Assembly (NCBI GenBank): GCA_963575745.1
Contig: CAUYUJ010015849.1
Coordinates: 669,688 to 733,687 of the forward strand
Source of the DNA: Prorocentrum cordatum
Taxonomy: Eukaryota; Sar; Dinophyceae; Prorocentrales; Prorocentraceae
DNA: 64,000 nucleotides
Reading direction: 5' to 3'
Positions 30,240 to 41,340 of the stretch are shown here, in pieces. Under the pieces are notes generated by a model. That model was not told the DNA's origin. It saw only the letters and a program-made list of their open reading frames with translations, and did no database searches. The translations under genes and the position numbers were made by a program. Positions within the stretch are counted from its first letter, which is position 1. Every line of letters begins with the position of its first letter.

Positions 30240-31640
30240 CTCCGAGGAATGCACTGGATGCCTCCAGCCGCCCCTGGGCACTCGAAGATGCTCCAAGACG
30301 GCCCAATATATGTTGAACACGACCGGAGAGAACCCGAAGACGGTCGAAGAAGCCTCTAACATGAAGCCCTCCTGGGTCCCTGTATCCGAGCCCTCTTGAG
30401 CGGCCCTGAGGCCGTGTAGCCCGAATTCGGGATAAGGAGGTGGAGTATCTAGTGGCCTTCGGTCCATCTCGCCAGTGTGCGGGGGTATTGGGAATGAGAC
30501 GAAGCGGAGGTTCGCAGGGCTCTCTTGCAAGGCTTCTCGCGGGGCGTTCTGGGGCCTGTTGGGGCCTCTTTTGGGTCTCTTGGGGCCTTCTGGTGCGTCT
30601 TGGGGGGTCTCTCGGGGGCCTCTTGGGACCTCTTGCACGCCTCTTGGCGCCCCAGGGCCGTCTTTGGGCGGGAGGCTCCGATTTTCGGTTCGGGCTCTCC
30701 CTCTCGGGCCCCTGTTAGGGCCCTCTTGGCCCTTCTGGGGAGCCTGTTGGGTCGTCGTGGCGCCCTGTTGGGCCGGCTTGGGCGCCTCTTCGGAATCTCT
30801 TGGGCCGCCGCGGGGCGGTCTTGGGGGATTATTGCGCCGTCTTCGACGCCGTGACGACGATAAAGACGTATATGATAAAAATGTACGTTTTCCCATGGGA
30901 ATTTGACGATTTTGGCGTCTTGGGCTCTCTTGGGAGTGCTATCGGAGGCCTCTTGGGGCCTCCTAGCGCCGTCTTTGGGCGGGAGGCTCCGATTTTCTGC
31001 TCCGGCTCTCCCTCTTGGGGCCGTTGTGGGCTTTCTTGGGGGTCTCTTGGGCCGTCTTGGCGCCCTCTTGGGCCGTCTTGGGCGCCTCTTGAAAATCTCT
31101 TGGGCCTTCGCGGGGCGCTCGTGGGGGACTCTTGGACCGTCTTCGACGCCGTGAAGACGAGAAAATCGAATATGATAAAAATGTACGTTTCCCATAGGAA
31201 TTGGACGATTTCGGCGTCTTGGGCCCTCTTGGAAGTGCCATTGGAGGCCTCTTGGGGCCTCCTAGGGCTGTCTTTGGGCGGGAGGCTCCGATTTTCGGCT
31301 CCGGCTCTCCCTCTCGGGCCCCTCTTGGGGCCCTTTTGGGCCTTCTTGGGGGTCTCTTGGGCCGCCTTGGCGGCCTGTTGGGCCGTCTTGGGCGCCTCTT
31401 GAAAATCTCTTGGACCTTCGCGGCGCGCTCTTGGGGGACTCGTGGACCGTCGTCGACGCCGTGAAGACGAGAAAGTCGTATATGATAAAATGTACGTTTT
31501 CCCATTGGATTTTGACGATTTTGGCGTCTTGGGCCCTCTCGGGAGTGTCTTAATGGAGGCCTCTTGGGCCGTACGGCGGGCCCTATGGAGCCGTCCTGTG
31601 GCCTTCTAGGGACTCTCTCGGGCGCTCCAAGAGCGATCTC
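30240..31640 (+). repeat. ~300-bp tandem repeat with internal CTTGG-family units
   Basis: TATGATAAAAATGTACGTTT begins comparable units at 30871, 31171 and 31481, and GGCGGGAGGCTCCGATTTTC recurs near 30668, 30979 and 31279. Each unit also contains dense CTCTTGGGG words, linking this satellite to the dispersed CCAAGAGG family. Long frames on both strands are repeat-derived. Confidence 0.85.
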
Positions 31641-31683
31641 AACACGAAGGCGGCCTGGAGCCAACGCTGGCCCCATTTTTGAG

Positions 31684-31870
31684 GGGATGTCCCGAGCGAA
31701 ACGGCCAATTTTGAAGCCTGACCAGACAAGAACGGGCGTGAAAGGGAAGAGTTTCGCAAGAACTTGCAGCATCATCGCGATCAAATGTGCTCTCCGAACG
31801 CTCACAAGGGATACGTATGGACACGCGCCCCCCGGACGTTCACAAGCATATTCCTGAGTATCCTCACCAC
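31684..31870 (+). repeat. Outlying copy of the GGATGTC..GCGAAA unit
   Basis: GGATGTCCCGAGCGAAACGG at 31684 is followed by GACAAGAACGGG...GCAAGAACTTGCA...CGAACGCTCACAAGGG. This matches the order at 32740-32870 and indicates a duplicated block. CCTGACCAGACAAGAACGGG also occurs at 2130. Confidence 0.6.
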
Positions 31871-31917
31871 TCCTCCGCATGAGGAAGACGACGGCGAAGA
31901 CGACGACCGGGGAAGAA

Positions 31918-32405
31918 GGGAGAGGAGGAGGAGGAGGAGGAGGATGAGGAGGAGGAGGAGGAGGAGGAGGGGAGGAGGAGGAGTGGAGGAGGAGGAGGAG
32001 GAGGAGGAGGAAGGAGGAGGAGGAGAAGGAGCAGCATCAGCAGCAGCAGCAGAAGAGGTGAGGAGGAGGAGGGGGAGGAGGACGAGGAAGAGGAGGAACA
32101 GGAGCAGGAGGAGGAGGAAAAGGAGGAAGAACAGGAGGAGGAGGAGTTGGAGGAGAAAGAGGAGGGAGAGGAAGAGGAGAAGACCGACGAGGAGGAGGAG
32201 GAGGAGGAGGAGGAGGAGGAGGAGGAAGGAGAAGTAGGAAGAAGGCGAGGAGGAGGAGGAGGAAGATGAGGAAGAGGACGAGGAGGAGGAGGAGGAGGAG
32301 GAGGAAGAACAGAAGGAGGAGGAGGATGAGGAGGAGTAGGAGGAGGAGAAGGAGAAGGAGGAAAAGGAGGAGGAGGAGGAAGAGGAGGAGGAGGAGGAAG
32401 AGGAC
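31918..32405. repeat. (GGA)n polypurine tract
   Basis: About 490 bases of interrupted GGA/GAA/GCA triplets, splitting the block at 31684 from its relatives at 32415. The Arg/Glu/Lys and Ser/Leu frames are artefacts. Confidence 0.9.
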
Positions 32406-32414
32406 ATTTTGGGA

Positions 32415-32800
32415 GGATGTCTCGAGCGAAACGCTGATGTTTCAACGAAAGTGTGTAAAACACATTGGTTTTTCAATATTTTCGCTTCTTGGGCCATCTT
32501 GGGGGTCATCCGAAATCGCACCGAAAAGATGCCTTACAAGAGCTCTGTCGGCATCCCATGTTTCCAAGGATGTCTCGGGCGAAACGCCCATTTTCGAAGA
32601 TCCGAAAATTAGGCGAGCGATTTCGAGATCCCGATGTTTGGAGGATGTCCCAAGCGAAACGCCCATATTTAGCAAAAGACGTCTTAAGATACGACCCCCA
32701 ACTTCTCGATTTTGGGAGGATGTCTCGAGCGACACGCTCGTTTTCAAAACCTTTCTTGACATGAACGGGAAGCGCGTGAAATTGAAGAGCTTGGCAAGAA
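32415..32800 (+). repeat. 75-76-bp array, first half
   Basis: The motif GGATGTCTCGAGCGAAACG starts at 32415, 32568, 32643 and 32718 (spacings 153, 75, 75). Sequence between motifs is AT-richer and includes short TTTTCGA/GAAAAT words. Confidence 0.8.
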
Positions 32801-32850
32801 CGTGCACCAACATTAAAGTCACATGTCACGTAGGCGCTCTTCCCAAACGT

Positions 32851-33180
32851 TCACAAGGGGTACCAGGTGGAGTTCACTACCCGCGCAAGCTCAGACGTGG
32901 AGCTCACCCCGAACGTCCACAAAAGGTACCAGATGGAGTTCACTACCCGCGCAAGTTCAGACGTGCTGCTCACCCACAACGTCCCCAAAGGGACCAGATA
33001 GAGTGCACTACCCGCGCAAGTTCAGACGTGGCGCTCACACCGAACGTCCACAAAATGTACCAGATGGAGTTCACGACCCGCGCGAGCTCAGACGTGCCGC
33101 TCACCCCGCACGTCCACCAAGGGCACCAGGTGGAGTTCACTACCCGCGCGAGCTCAGAATTGGCGCTGACACCCACAGCG
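32851..33180 (+). repeat. 66-bp tandem array, five copies
   Basis: GTTCACTACCCGCGCAAG and close variants start at 32872, 32938, 33003, 33069 and 33135. Because 66 is a multiple of three, several frames on both strands stay open and encode 22-residue repeats. I treat these as by-products unless expression is shown. A reversed fragment (AGTGAACTCCACCTG) stands at 33507-33521 beyond the microsatellite. Confidence 0.9.
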
Positions 33181-33183
33181 AGA

Positions 33184-33334
33184 TCATGATCATCATCACC
33201 GTCGTCATCATCATCATCCTCCTCATCATCATCATCATCATCGTCATCATCATCATCATCATCACCAACACCACCATCACCATCACCATCACCATCACCA
33301 TCACCATCACCATCACCATCACCATCACCATCAC

Positions 33335-33369
<35 letters not shown>

Positions 33370-33400
33370 CCATCACCATCACCATCACCATCACCATCAC

Positions 33401-33454
<54 letters not shown>

Positions 33455-33480
33455 TACCGTCATCAACCTCATCGCTATCA
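33184..33480. repeat. (CAT)n / (CACCAT)n microsatellite
   Basis: About 300 bases of ATC/CAT triplets with long CACCAT hexamer runs. Confidence 0.95.
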
Positions 33481-33542
33481 TCAGGGAGGGCTGAACTCGC
33501 GTGGGGAGTGAACTCCACCTGCTGTGGGCGAGTATGTTTTGA

Positions 33543-34020
33543 GGATGTCTCGAGCGAAACGCTTACTTTTGAACAAAAGTATTGAAAAACCAATGGTTTT
33601 TCAATGATTTTGCCTTTGGGGCCATCTTGGAGGTCCTCCAAGAGCATACCCCAAAGACGCCGTACAACAGCTACTTCGGCATCTCATTTGTTGGAGGATG
33701 TCTCAGGCGAAATCGACATTTTCGAAAATCCGAAGGTTTCACCAACGATTTCAACATCTCAATTTTCTGAGGATGTCTCAGGCGAAAGGCTCATTTTTGG
33801 CATAAGAGGGCTTAAAACAGCTTTTTCGACATCCCACTTTTTCGAGGATGTCTCAGGCGAGAGCCCCATTCTTGCAGATCCGAAGATTCCGCGACCGATT
33901 TCAATATCCCGATTTTGTGAGGATGTCTCAGGCGAAATCGTCATTTGTAATATAAATAAAAAGCCTTAAACGATAGCCTCCAACATCTCCATTTTGTGAG
34001 GATGTCTCAGGCGAAATGGC
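33543..34020 (+). repeat. 75-76-bp array, second half
   Basis: GGATGTCTC(G/A)(A/G)GCGAAA starts at 33543, 33696, 33771, 33845, 33921 and 34000 (spacings 153, 75, 74, 76, 79). The 33543-33720 block repeats the 32415-32590 block, including TTGGGGCCATCTTGG and GGTTTTTCAAT words, at an offset of 1128 bases. Confidence 0.85.
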
Positions 34021-35340
34021 CATTCTGGGGAATCCGCCTGGGGCTGACGGAGGAGCAACCCCGAGCCCTTCCCCCCTGTGCACTCCCCCGAGTTGATAAA
34101 TGTTTCCCTCCGGGTCTGCACCAACGTCCATCGCGCGACTCTTCGAGTCTAAGCGCGCTTCCCGTCCTCCGCCACCTCGCGATCCGAGGGCGACCCCGCC
34201 ACCACTCCCCCCCTGGACCCCCCCCACTTGAGATGAATATTTCCCCCTCCGGGCCCGGAAACAACGTCCATCGCGCGACTCTTCGAGTCTAAGCGCGCTT
34301 CCCGTCATCCGCCAACGCCCGGCCGGGATGCAATCAGGAGCCCCATATAAAGATTTTTCCTTAAGAAAGAGGCCACGCTCCTCGTTCCTCGTTCGCGCTT
34401 CCCGTCATCCGCCAACGCCCGGCCGGGATGCGATCAGGAGCCCCATATAAAAATTTGTCCTTAAGAAACACGGTCCACGCTCCTCGTTCCTCGTTCGCGC
34501 TTCCCGTCATCCATGGATCGGGGGAGGTGCCCTCCCCGAAGTGCGGCCGGTGCCGCCCCGTTCGGCAGCGGAAGTCCGCGATTCCCCGTGGGAACGGGGC
34601 CCGTCGCTGATCCACGCCCCCTTGACCCATGTTTGCGATCGCCTGAAATCCCTGCCTCGGACCTTCCCGCCCCGCCCCGGACCACTCCCTCCCGTCGTCG
34701 AGGACTTCAAGATGGACCGACCCGCCCCGCTCCCCGCGCCTTCCCCGCCCCCCCTCCACCGGAAGGAAGGAAATCCGCCGACCCTGTCGGCGTGCGCGAG
34801 GGGCTTCTCCGTTCGAGTTGTCGCCTCCGTCGCCTCCTCGTCGTCTTCGTCGTCGTCACAGCCGTCTCCTCGCCGTATCCGTCGTCCCCCGTCCCTTTCC
34901 CTGGGCCCTCCTCAAGCGTGCCTCCCGTCGTCGAGAGCTTCAAGATGGATCGACCCGCCCTGCTCCCCGCGCCTCCCCCGCCCCTCCCCTCCACCGGGAG
35001 GAGGAACTACCAGCCTCAAGCTTGGCTCGCTTTCTGAATCCGCCTTGGGCTAACCCCCCCCCTCCCCCCTCCCCCCTGGACGAGGAGAAGGAGGAGGAGG
35101 AGGAGGAGGAGGAGAAGGATCGAGGAGGAGGATCGAGGATTGAGAATCGAGGATCGACACACGGCGCATTGGGCGCGCACCTGGAGCGACCGGCTCACGT
35201 GCTCGCAGCTGCCGCAGCTGCTCCCAGTTTGGTCACCGCGGCTGTCTGTAGCGGTCTCTGTGATCGATCGCCGTGGGTGCTGGATCTCGGGCAGGACCAG
35301 GCAGGAGCGAGCGACAAGGCTTGAGGCTCTCCCCTTGGAA
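34021..35340. repeat. Nested partial tandem duplications, no gene
   Basis: Three duplications are visible: CGCGACTCTTCGAGTCTAAG at 34134 and 34273; CCAACGCCCGGCCGGGATGC at 34312 and 34411 with the following CCCCATATAAA; and CTTCAAGATGG(A/T)CGACCCGCCC with its surroundings at about 34707 and 34939. A GGA tract follows at 35085-35120. Frames here reflect the duplications. Confidence 0.6.
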
Positions 35341-35344
35341 ACTT

Positions 35345-35432
35345 GCCCACCCCTCCTCCTCCTCCTCCTCCTCCTCCTCCTCCTCCTCCTCCTCCTCCTC
35401 CTCCTCCTCCTCCTCCTCCTCCTCCTCCCTCC
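35345..35432. repeat. (CTC)n microsatellite
   Basis: A nearly pure CTC run of about 85 bases. Confidence 0.95.
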
Positions 35433-35589
35433 TCAACATGCCAGGATGCCGTCTTCCCCGAAGGGGGGCAAAGGCACGCCGTCCAGCCCGGGCGTGCTCG
35501 CGACCCCGAGAAGCAAGCAAAGCTGCGGCGAACCATCGAAGGACGCCACTTCAACACCGACAGGGCCCATGCTGGCCAGGAGTGGTGCG

Positions 35590-35770
35590 AAGGATTGCAA
35601 AAAAAACCCTGGATTGCAAAACAACCTGCGGGAATTTGCAAAAAACACTGGATTGCAAAAAAACCTGGGTTGTTTTTGCAATCCTGCGTTTTTTTTGTTT
35701 TTTTTTTGTTTGTTTTGAAATCCTTGTTTTTGTTTGCAATCCTTGGTTTTTGTGCAATCCTTCGTTCAAG
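35590..35770. repeat. GGATTGCAAAAA inverted/direct repeat cluster
   Basis: GGATTGCAAAA occurs directly at 35612 and 35651. The complement TTTTGCAATCC follows at 35676-35686, and shortened versions trail on to 35765. The segment 35652-35686 can snap back on itself. T-rich runs fill the right half. Confidence 0.65.
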
Positions 35771-36006
35771 TGTGGACCCACTCGCAGAGAACCATCGCAA
35801 GATACCCTCGCGAGAACCCGCGCGCGACGTCAGGGGGGGAACCAGAGGCAACTCCGCAGCACAGCATCTCCTTAGCACCCGCGGTCAGTCAGAGCGCAGC
35901 GCGCGCAGCGAAGAACACCCAGAACACCCTTACGAAAATCATGCGGTGTCCCGATGCGCGTCCCCACCCTACGGTCCCTCCTCGCTCCCTTTCTCTGCAC
36001 CCTCGA

Positions 36007-36241
36007 TTTTGAGAAGAGACCGACCGTCCCGGCATTCCTATAGGCCTACCACGAAACGTTCTTAGAACCCCGACGTGTCCTAATAACAAAAATAATGCTC
36101 TTAGAGCACAAGCCCGATGTGCTAAAACAAGACAGACTCAGCAAGAAATAATCTAACGCCATTTCGGGCAAACCACAACGAGTTCGTAGAACATTCTTTG
36201 GTGGGCCTATAGGCGAGCTGGGACGCTTCGCCACTGCTTGA
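36007..36241 (+). mobile_element. MITE-like element family M1, copy 1
   Basis: One of four copies sharing a head near GACCGACCGTCC(C/G)GGCATTCCTA and a tail GGACGCTTCGCCACTGCTTGA. The two ends are imperfect inverted repeats of about 25 bases. It has no coding capacity and contains internal palindromes such as GTTCTTAGAAC. This copy has the most diverged head. Confidence 0.7.
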
Positions 36242-36374
36242 CGATTCCCCACCGTCGCTCCTCGCTTCCTTCGTCTCCCCTCGCCCCTCGCGCCTGCCTC
36301 ACTCCCTCCTGCTTCCTCCCTCTAGACTCCCTCCACTCTCCTCTCCTCCCGTTCCCTTTTCACCCGCCCCCTCC

Positions 36375-36598
36375 TTTGAGCTGGAACCGACCGTCCTGGC
36401 ACTCCTATAGGCCTAACACGAAGCGTTCTTAGAACCCAAACATGTCCGAATCACACAACAATGTTCTTAGAACACAAACCCAATGTGCTCAAACAAGACA
36501 ATCCCAAGCAGAAATGTTCTAAAGCAACTTCGCGCAGAGTTCTTAGGACATTCTTTGGTGGGCCTCTAGGCGGGCCGGGACGCTTCGCCACTGCTTGA
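36375..36598 (+). mobile_element. MITE-like element family M1, copy 2
   Basis: Same head and tail as copy 1, only about 130 bases downstream and in the same orientation. It includes GTTCTTAGAACCCAAACATGT and ATTCTTTGGTGGGCCT. Confidence 0.75.
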
Positions 36599-37190
36599 CT
36601 CCTCCTTCACAACAGACATCGTGGTCCCAACTGGGCCCGGCCAAAAACGGCACGCACCCTGGCGCCCCTCCGAGGCCAGAACGCGGGCGAGGGGGCAACG
36701 AGCCACAGCGCCGCGGGCCGCACCTCGGGAAGACCGCAACGGATGCTGATACTCAGGGCCTGCGGCATGCAGGACGTTCACACGGCAGGCTCGTGCCGTG
36801 ACGACCCGCCCGCCTGCCAGCTTCCGGCAGCGGACGGCTCACGAACAAGCCTGGAGTCCGCTCCAGTCCGTCCGCATTTCCTCTCGTCCGCTTCATTCCG
36901 CCCGAAAGTCATGCCGTCCGCTTCGATTCGCCCTCTTCGGTTCGCCCCGACGAGACGACCAAGGGGTCAAAACGACACGAAGGAGGAGAAAACGAAAGAG
37001 GATGAAACGAAAGAGGACCAATCGGAGGAGGGTGAAACCAAAGAGGACGAAAGGAACGTCCACCAGCCTGGATCAGATCGCCGGCGGCCTTCAACCTGGA
37101 ACGCCCGCGCTGGCGTCGCCCCCGGGCGCGGCGCGGACACGCCGCACGCGCACTCGCACTGGAGCATCGTCAAACGACCGCACACTAGAG
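36599..37190. other. No gene seen
   Basis: GC-rich sequence; 36880-37050 has Lys/Glu-coding purine words (GAAAGAGGA). No supported gene. Confidence 0.4.
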
Positions 37191-37194
37191 GGGG

Positions 37195-37590
37195 AGAGGG
37201 AGGAGGAGGAGGAGGAGGACGAAGAGGAGGAGGAGGATGAGCAGGAGGAGGAGGAGGAGGAGGAAGAGGAGGAGGAGGAGGAGAGAAGAGGAGGAGGAGG
37301 AGGAGGAAAGGGAGGTGGACGAGCGCCTCGGTGGAGTCGACGGCCGCGGGCACGGCCATGGCCACCTGCTCACGGAGACAACGTGCAGCCGTCTTCGTCC
37401 CTGCCTCTCGCCTGCTTTCCCTCCCCCCGCCTCATCATCGCCCCCGTCCTTCTCAGCATCCTCCTCCTCCTCCTCGTGTTCCTCCTCCTCGTCCTCCTCC
37501 TCCTCCTCCCTCCTCTTCCTCCTCGTCCTCCTCCTCCTCTCCTCGTCCTCCTCCTCCTCCTCCTCCTCCTCCTCCTCCTCCTCCTCTCCC
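37195..37590. repeat. GGA tract facing CTC tract (inverted simple repeats)
   Basis: (GGA)n at about 37195-37315 and (CTC)n at about 37460-37590 are mutually complementary across a 145-base spacer, giving a potential long hairpin. Confidence 0.8.
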
Positions 37591-37879
37591 ACTTCCGCAT
37601 TCGGTGCTTCATTCTGGTGCATAACATTTCTCTTCGGATTATCTTTGTCTCCGTCTCTCTCTCTCTCTGTCTCTCACGCAAGTGACATCTCAACGGGGAA
37701 AAAAAAACACGCGACTGCTGGCCATCTTTTCTGTCGGAGGGTTAAGACTCGTCATGCAAGGTGTTCGCGAGCCTCAGTTGACCCTCAGTCTGGTATTGTG
37801 CCGCCCCCGTGTGCGACGAAGGCTCTCCTACGACGGCATCGGCCTGTCGGCGAGCTCGCGCCCGCTGCAAACACGCCCG

Positions 37880-38231
37880 AAAGTGTTTGGCAGCTGGCAT
37901 GAATGTCAAGTTTCTGTTGTACAAGGTAGCCCCTGGCATCATTGACAGGGGCTTCGATCGAGGAGAGCGCACCTCTTCTGACCTGAAGGGGAGTCTGAAG
38001 GCAGCGGAAGAGTTGGCTGAAAAGGCAGCTGATCAGCTTCAGGTTCTCACAGAACCATATGACCCCTTCACTTCGTGGGCCGTCGCAAGTCGCCACCATG
38101 TTCTGAAGATCGGGCTAGCGCTACGGAGCAAGATGCCTTCCTCGCCTCGTGGGCATTCGAAGCGCTTGCTTCGCCGCCATGCCTGGAGTACATAATCAAC
38201 AAGCGGTACTCTGACTTGCTCGTTCGAACAC
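37880..38231 (+). pseudogene. Coding-like fragment with a frameshift
   Basis: The frame MNVKFLLYKVAPGIIDRGFD...SLKAAEELAEKAADQLQVL reads well to about 38130. A second frame then gives DAFLASWAFEALASPPCLEY...NKRYSDLLVRTRRWGS before a stop at 38246-38248. The two halves look like one protein separated by a frameshift or small intron. No family recognised. Confidence 0.35.
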
Positions 38232-38499
38232 GGAGATGGGGATCCTGACGTATATGCCCAAGACATACGGAATATAGCACGCCATATCAATCCCAGCAGC
38301 CCTCTGGGCGTAGGTGGTCTAGGGAAGCTCCTCTTCCCACCCCCTCCTTCCCCTTCGGGGAGGGGTTCACCTTTCCCCCTGACCCTCTCTCCTGGACCTG
38401 GGGGGGTGGGGTCGCGGGTCGTTTGAACGTCCAACATGGCCAGAGCTCTAGGAGGGTCTTACAAAGCCAAATATAACTTCCCGATGGCCCAAGACAAGA

Positions 38500-39010
38500 T
38501 GGCTCAACCTGGCTCCAAAGATGATCCAAGAGGCTCCAAGACCGCTCCAAGACGGCTTCGAGTGGCCACGGAGCCTTTTTTTCCAGGAGGCCGCCAAGAG
38601 GCCAACATCCTTCAAACGCCTAAGGGAAATCAGCGAAGTTTGCCTTAGCGCCTTGTCGCTTCCGATGGCTTTCCGAGGCCTGAAGACAGCTCAAAGAGGG
38701 CCCATGAGGGACCCAAGGTCCAAGAGGTCACCAAAACGGTCCCAAGAGCGCCCCAAGACCCCAAGAGGTGCCCAAGAGGCGATGTTTCGGGCCCCTGAGG
38801 AGGGGTCATAATTGGAGATCCGATCTTTTTTGATCGATCTGGTCCACGATGGCCCCAAGAGCGCTCCCGAGGCTCCTAACAGTGCGTCAAGAGGCGCCCA
38901 GGAGGCTCAAAGAGGCACCACAGAAGCCTCCAAGAGGCTCCCAAAAGACCCCCAAGAGGCCCAAAAGCCGCCCCGAGTCACCCAAGACGCTCCAAGAGGC
39001 CCCCAGCGTT
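38500..39010. repeat. CCAAGAGG-family repeat
   Basis: Dense CCAAGAGG, GCTCCAAGAC and CCCAAGAGGC units, followed by TCC-rich sequence. No gene. Confidence 0.7.
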
Positions 39011-39817
39011 CTTTCTCTCCCTCCTTCTCCTCCTCCTCCGATTCCTCCTCCTTCATCCCCCTCTTGGTGCACGACGGTTTCTCCAGCTCGTTGTTCCTCT
39101 GTGTGCTCCCTCGTGTCCCTGATCAAGGCAACTTGCCTGGGCATCGTTTCTGGATGGGCTAGTGAGGATACTTTTTTGATCGGCGACCGCGCGACCACGG
39201 TCTGGCGGCAACAACGATGTCCGGGACTACGGATCAAGGCAAATTACACGCGATGCGTGAGGTGCACATGCGCTGAACAAAATGCTCCGCATTCGAGAGG
39301 CAGACGCACATAGGCGCCGGCCACACCGAAGTGAACAAGCGGCCAGCAGCGCGAGTGCAACGGAGGAAGTCGCCCTGGCGGCGCCAAGTTCCGAGCAGCT
39401 CCCCAAGCCGACAGCAGGCAGTGAAAAACGGGAACGACGTCGCTGAAGACTGAACCACTCAACGCGAAGTCCACGGACACCACAGCCGTACGTGGGGTCG
39501 GCGGGGGAACAAAAGCAGAACAACGGCAGGAAACTACAGAGCACTCACTCCACGAACCACACCGGTGCTCTGGGGGGGGCACTACGTGGGGATACGCGAA
39601 GCGTCAAGAATTGGGTTGAATGTTCGCTTGGCTTGATGACGGAACGCGGAATTGTCCCATTCACTCTGCAAGATCTCTTTCAATACGTACGAGAGATATT
39701 GGAGTTCGCCGTATGATATTTGATATTGGTGAACGCTCTTCAAGAACACGGGCCCTGCTTCACTTGGTAAAATGACTGAGCAGCTGAGCGCGGGCTTCGG
39801 ACTCTGAGACACGTTCA
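39011..39817. other. No gene seen
   Basis: A 54-codon frame from ATG 39280 (Ala/Ser/Glu-rich, ending KRERRR) exists but has no support beyond being open. Confidence 0.35.
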
Positions 39818-39990
39818 TTGTCGTGTTGTTGGGTTGTTGTTGATGCTACTGCTGTTGTTGGGTTGTCTGTGGTGTGTTTGTTGGTGTGCTTGTTGGTGTT
39901 GTTGCTGCTGTTGCTGTGGTTGGTGTTGTTGGTGTTGATGTGCCATGTGGTGTTGTTGTTGGTGGTGTGGTTGTTGTTGTCTGCTGTTAA
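39818..39990. repeat. (GTT)n/(GTTGTT)n tract
   Basis: G/T-only stretch of GTTGTTG and GGTGTTG words. A similar but shorter tract lies at 43215-43290. Confidence 0.85.
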
Positions 39991-40220
39991 TTGCAAAATG
40001 ATCATCATTGATATCATCCTTCTTCTGGCCTAATGTGGTGCGCGAGTGTGCGTGCGTGTGTTGGTGCGTGTGGTCCCCCCTCCTCTCGCCCGTCGTTCCA
40101 TCCCCCCTTTGCGTTCTCTGCTCGTGGTCGTTGCTCGGCAGTGACTGCGTAGGATCAGACTAGGGTCAAACTACGTAGGATCAAACTAGGATCAAACTAG
40201 GCAGCAACCTCTAGATTTAA

Positions 40221-40347
40221 GTCGGGCGTGTCCCCCTACAGGAGGATCTTGGGCGAAAATCAATACTCAGAAAATGCCCCCCAAATCGGCAAAAAATAGT
40301 TCAGACCTCGTCCCCAGACTCTTCTTTTATCATTTTTGAATATTCCG
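40221..40347 (+). mobile_element. MITE-like element family M2, copy 1 (3' end missing)
   Basis: It begins TTAAGTCGGGCGTGTCCCCC and follows the body of the two complete copies (ATGCCCCCCAAAT, CGTCCCC, TTTTGAATATTCC). It lacks the right terminal repeat. Confidence 0.65.
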
Positions 40348-40538
40348 GTCGGAAGAAGTAGATAAACACATGAAGTAGGAAGGCGGTTGGAGTAGATTGG
40401 GCTCAGAACCTCCCAGAGAACACCAACGCACCGCACAATCAGGTCGACTCTTGAAGTAGAAAGGCGCTTGAAGTAGATTGGGATCTGGGAATCATAAATA
40501 CCTATTTTCAACGACCGGCATGGAACCCTAGATAAAGC

Positions 40539-40744
40539 GTTGAGCAGGAACCGACCGTCCGGGCATTCCTACAGTCCTACCACGACATGTTCTTAGAACC
40601 CAAACATGTTATCGGAAGCCCGAGGTGTTAAAACAGGACGGTCCCGGCCAGGAATGTTCGAAGAAAAATCTCGAGCATACCACAAGAGGTTCCTAGAACA
40701 TTGTTTGGTGGAGCTATGGGCGAGCCGGCACGCTCCGCCACTGA
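40539..40744 (+). mobile_element. MITE-like element family M1, copy 3
   Basis: Head TTGAGCAGGAACCGACCGTCC and tail GAGCCGGCACGCTCCGCCACTG. Internally GTTCTTAGAACCC and TTCCTAGAACATTGTTTGG are shared with the other copies. Confidence 0.7.
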
Positions 40745-40748
40745 TTTG

Positions 40749-40976
40749 GGCGCCCGAATTATCCGGGGTAACTCGGGTCCGGGGTAACTCGGGTTCGGGT
40801 TCCCGAAAAACGAACCCGAGTTAGCCCTGACCCGAGTTACCCCTGATGATTCGGGGCTCTGGACGCCCGAGTTATCCGGGGTATCTCGGGTCCGGGGTAA
40901 CTCGGGTTCGGGTTCCCGAAAAACGAACCCGAGTTATCCCTGACCGGAGTTACCCCTGATGATTCGGGGCTCTGAC
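40749..40976. repeat. Tandem pair of hairpin units
   Basis: Two copies of about 114 bases, at 40749-40862 and 40863-40976. Each contains AACTCGGGTTCGGGTTC and its complement GAACCCGAGTTA around a CCGAAAAAC loop, plus nested AACTCGGGTC/GACCCGAGTT arms. Confidence 0.9.
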
Positions 40977-41119
40977 TGATTGAGAGCGGGGGCCTCTCAC
41001 TCCACTCCAGGTGGGGGGGGCCGACCGGCTCCAGGGCGGCCCAGAGGCAGAGGGTCGGGAGCGGCCAAGAGGGGGGCGCCCAAGAGAGGGGGGGGGTGCA
41101 AATCGTGGCCGGAGGCATG

Positions 41120-41340
41120 TGCGCGGCCCTCCTCCTCCTCCTCCTCCTCCTCCTTCTCCTCCTCCTCCTCCTCCTCCTCCTCCTCCTCCTCCTCCTCCTC
41201 TCTCCTCCTCCTCCTCCTCCTCCGCCTCTCTCCTCCTCCTCCTCCTCTCTCCTCCTCCTCCTCCTCCTCCTCCTCCTCCTCCTCCTCCTGCTCCTGCTCC
41301 TCCTCCTCCTCCTCCTCCTCCTCCTCCTGCTCCTCCTCCG
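41120..41340. repeat. (CTC)n polypyrimidine tract
   Basis: About 220 bases of CTC/CCT triplets with short TCT and GCT interruptions. Confidence 0.95.
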
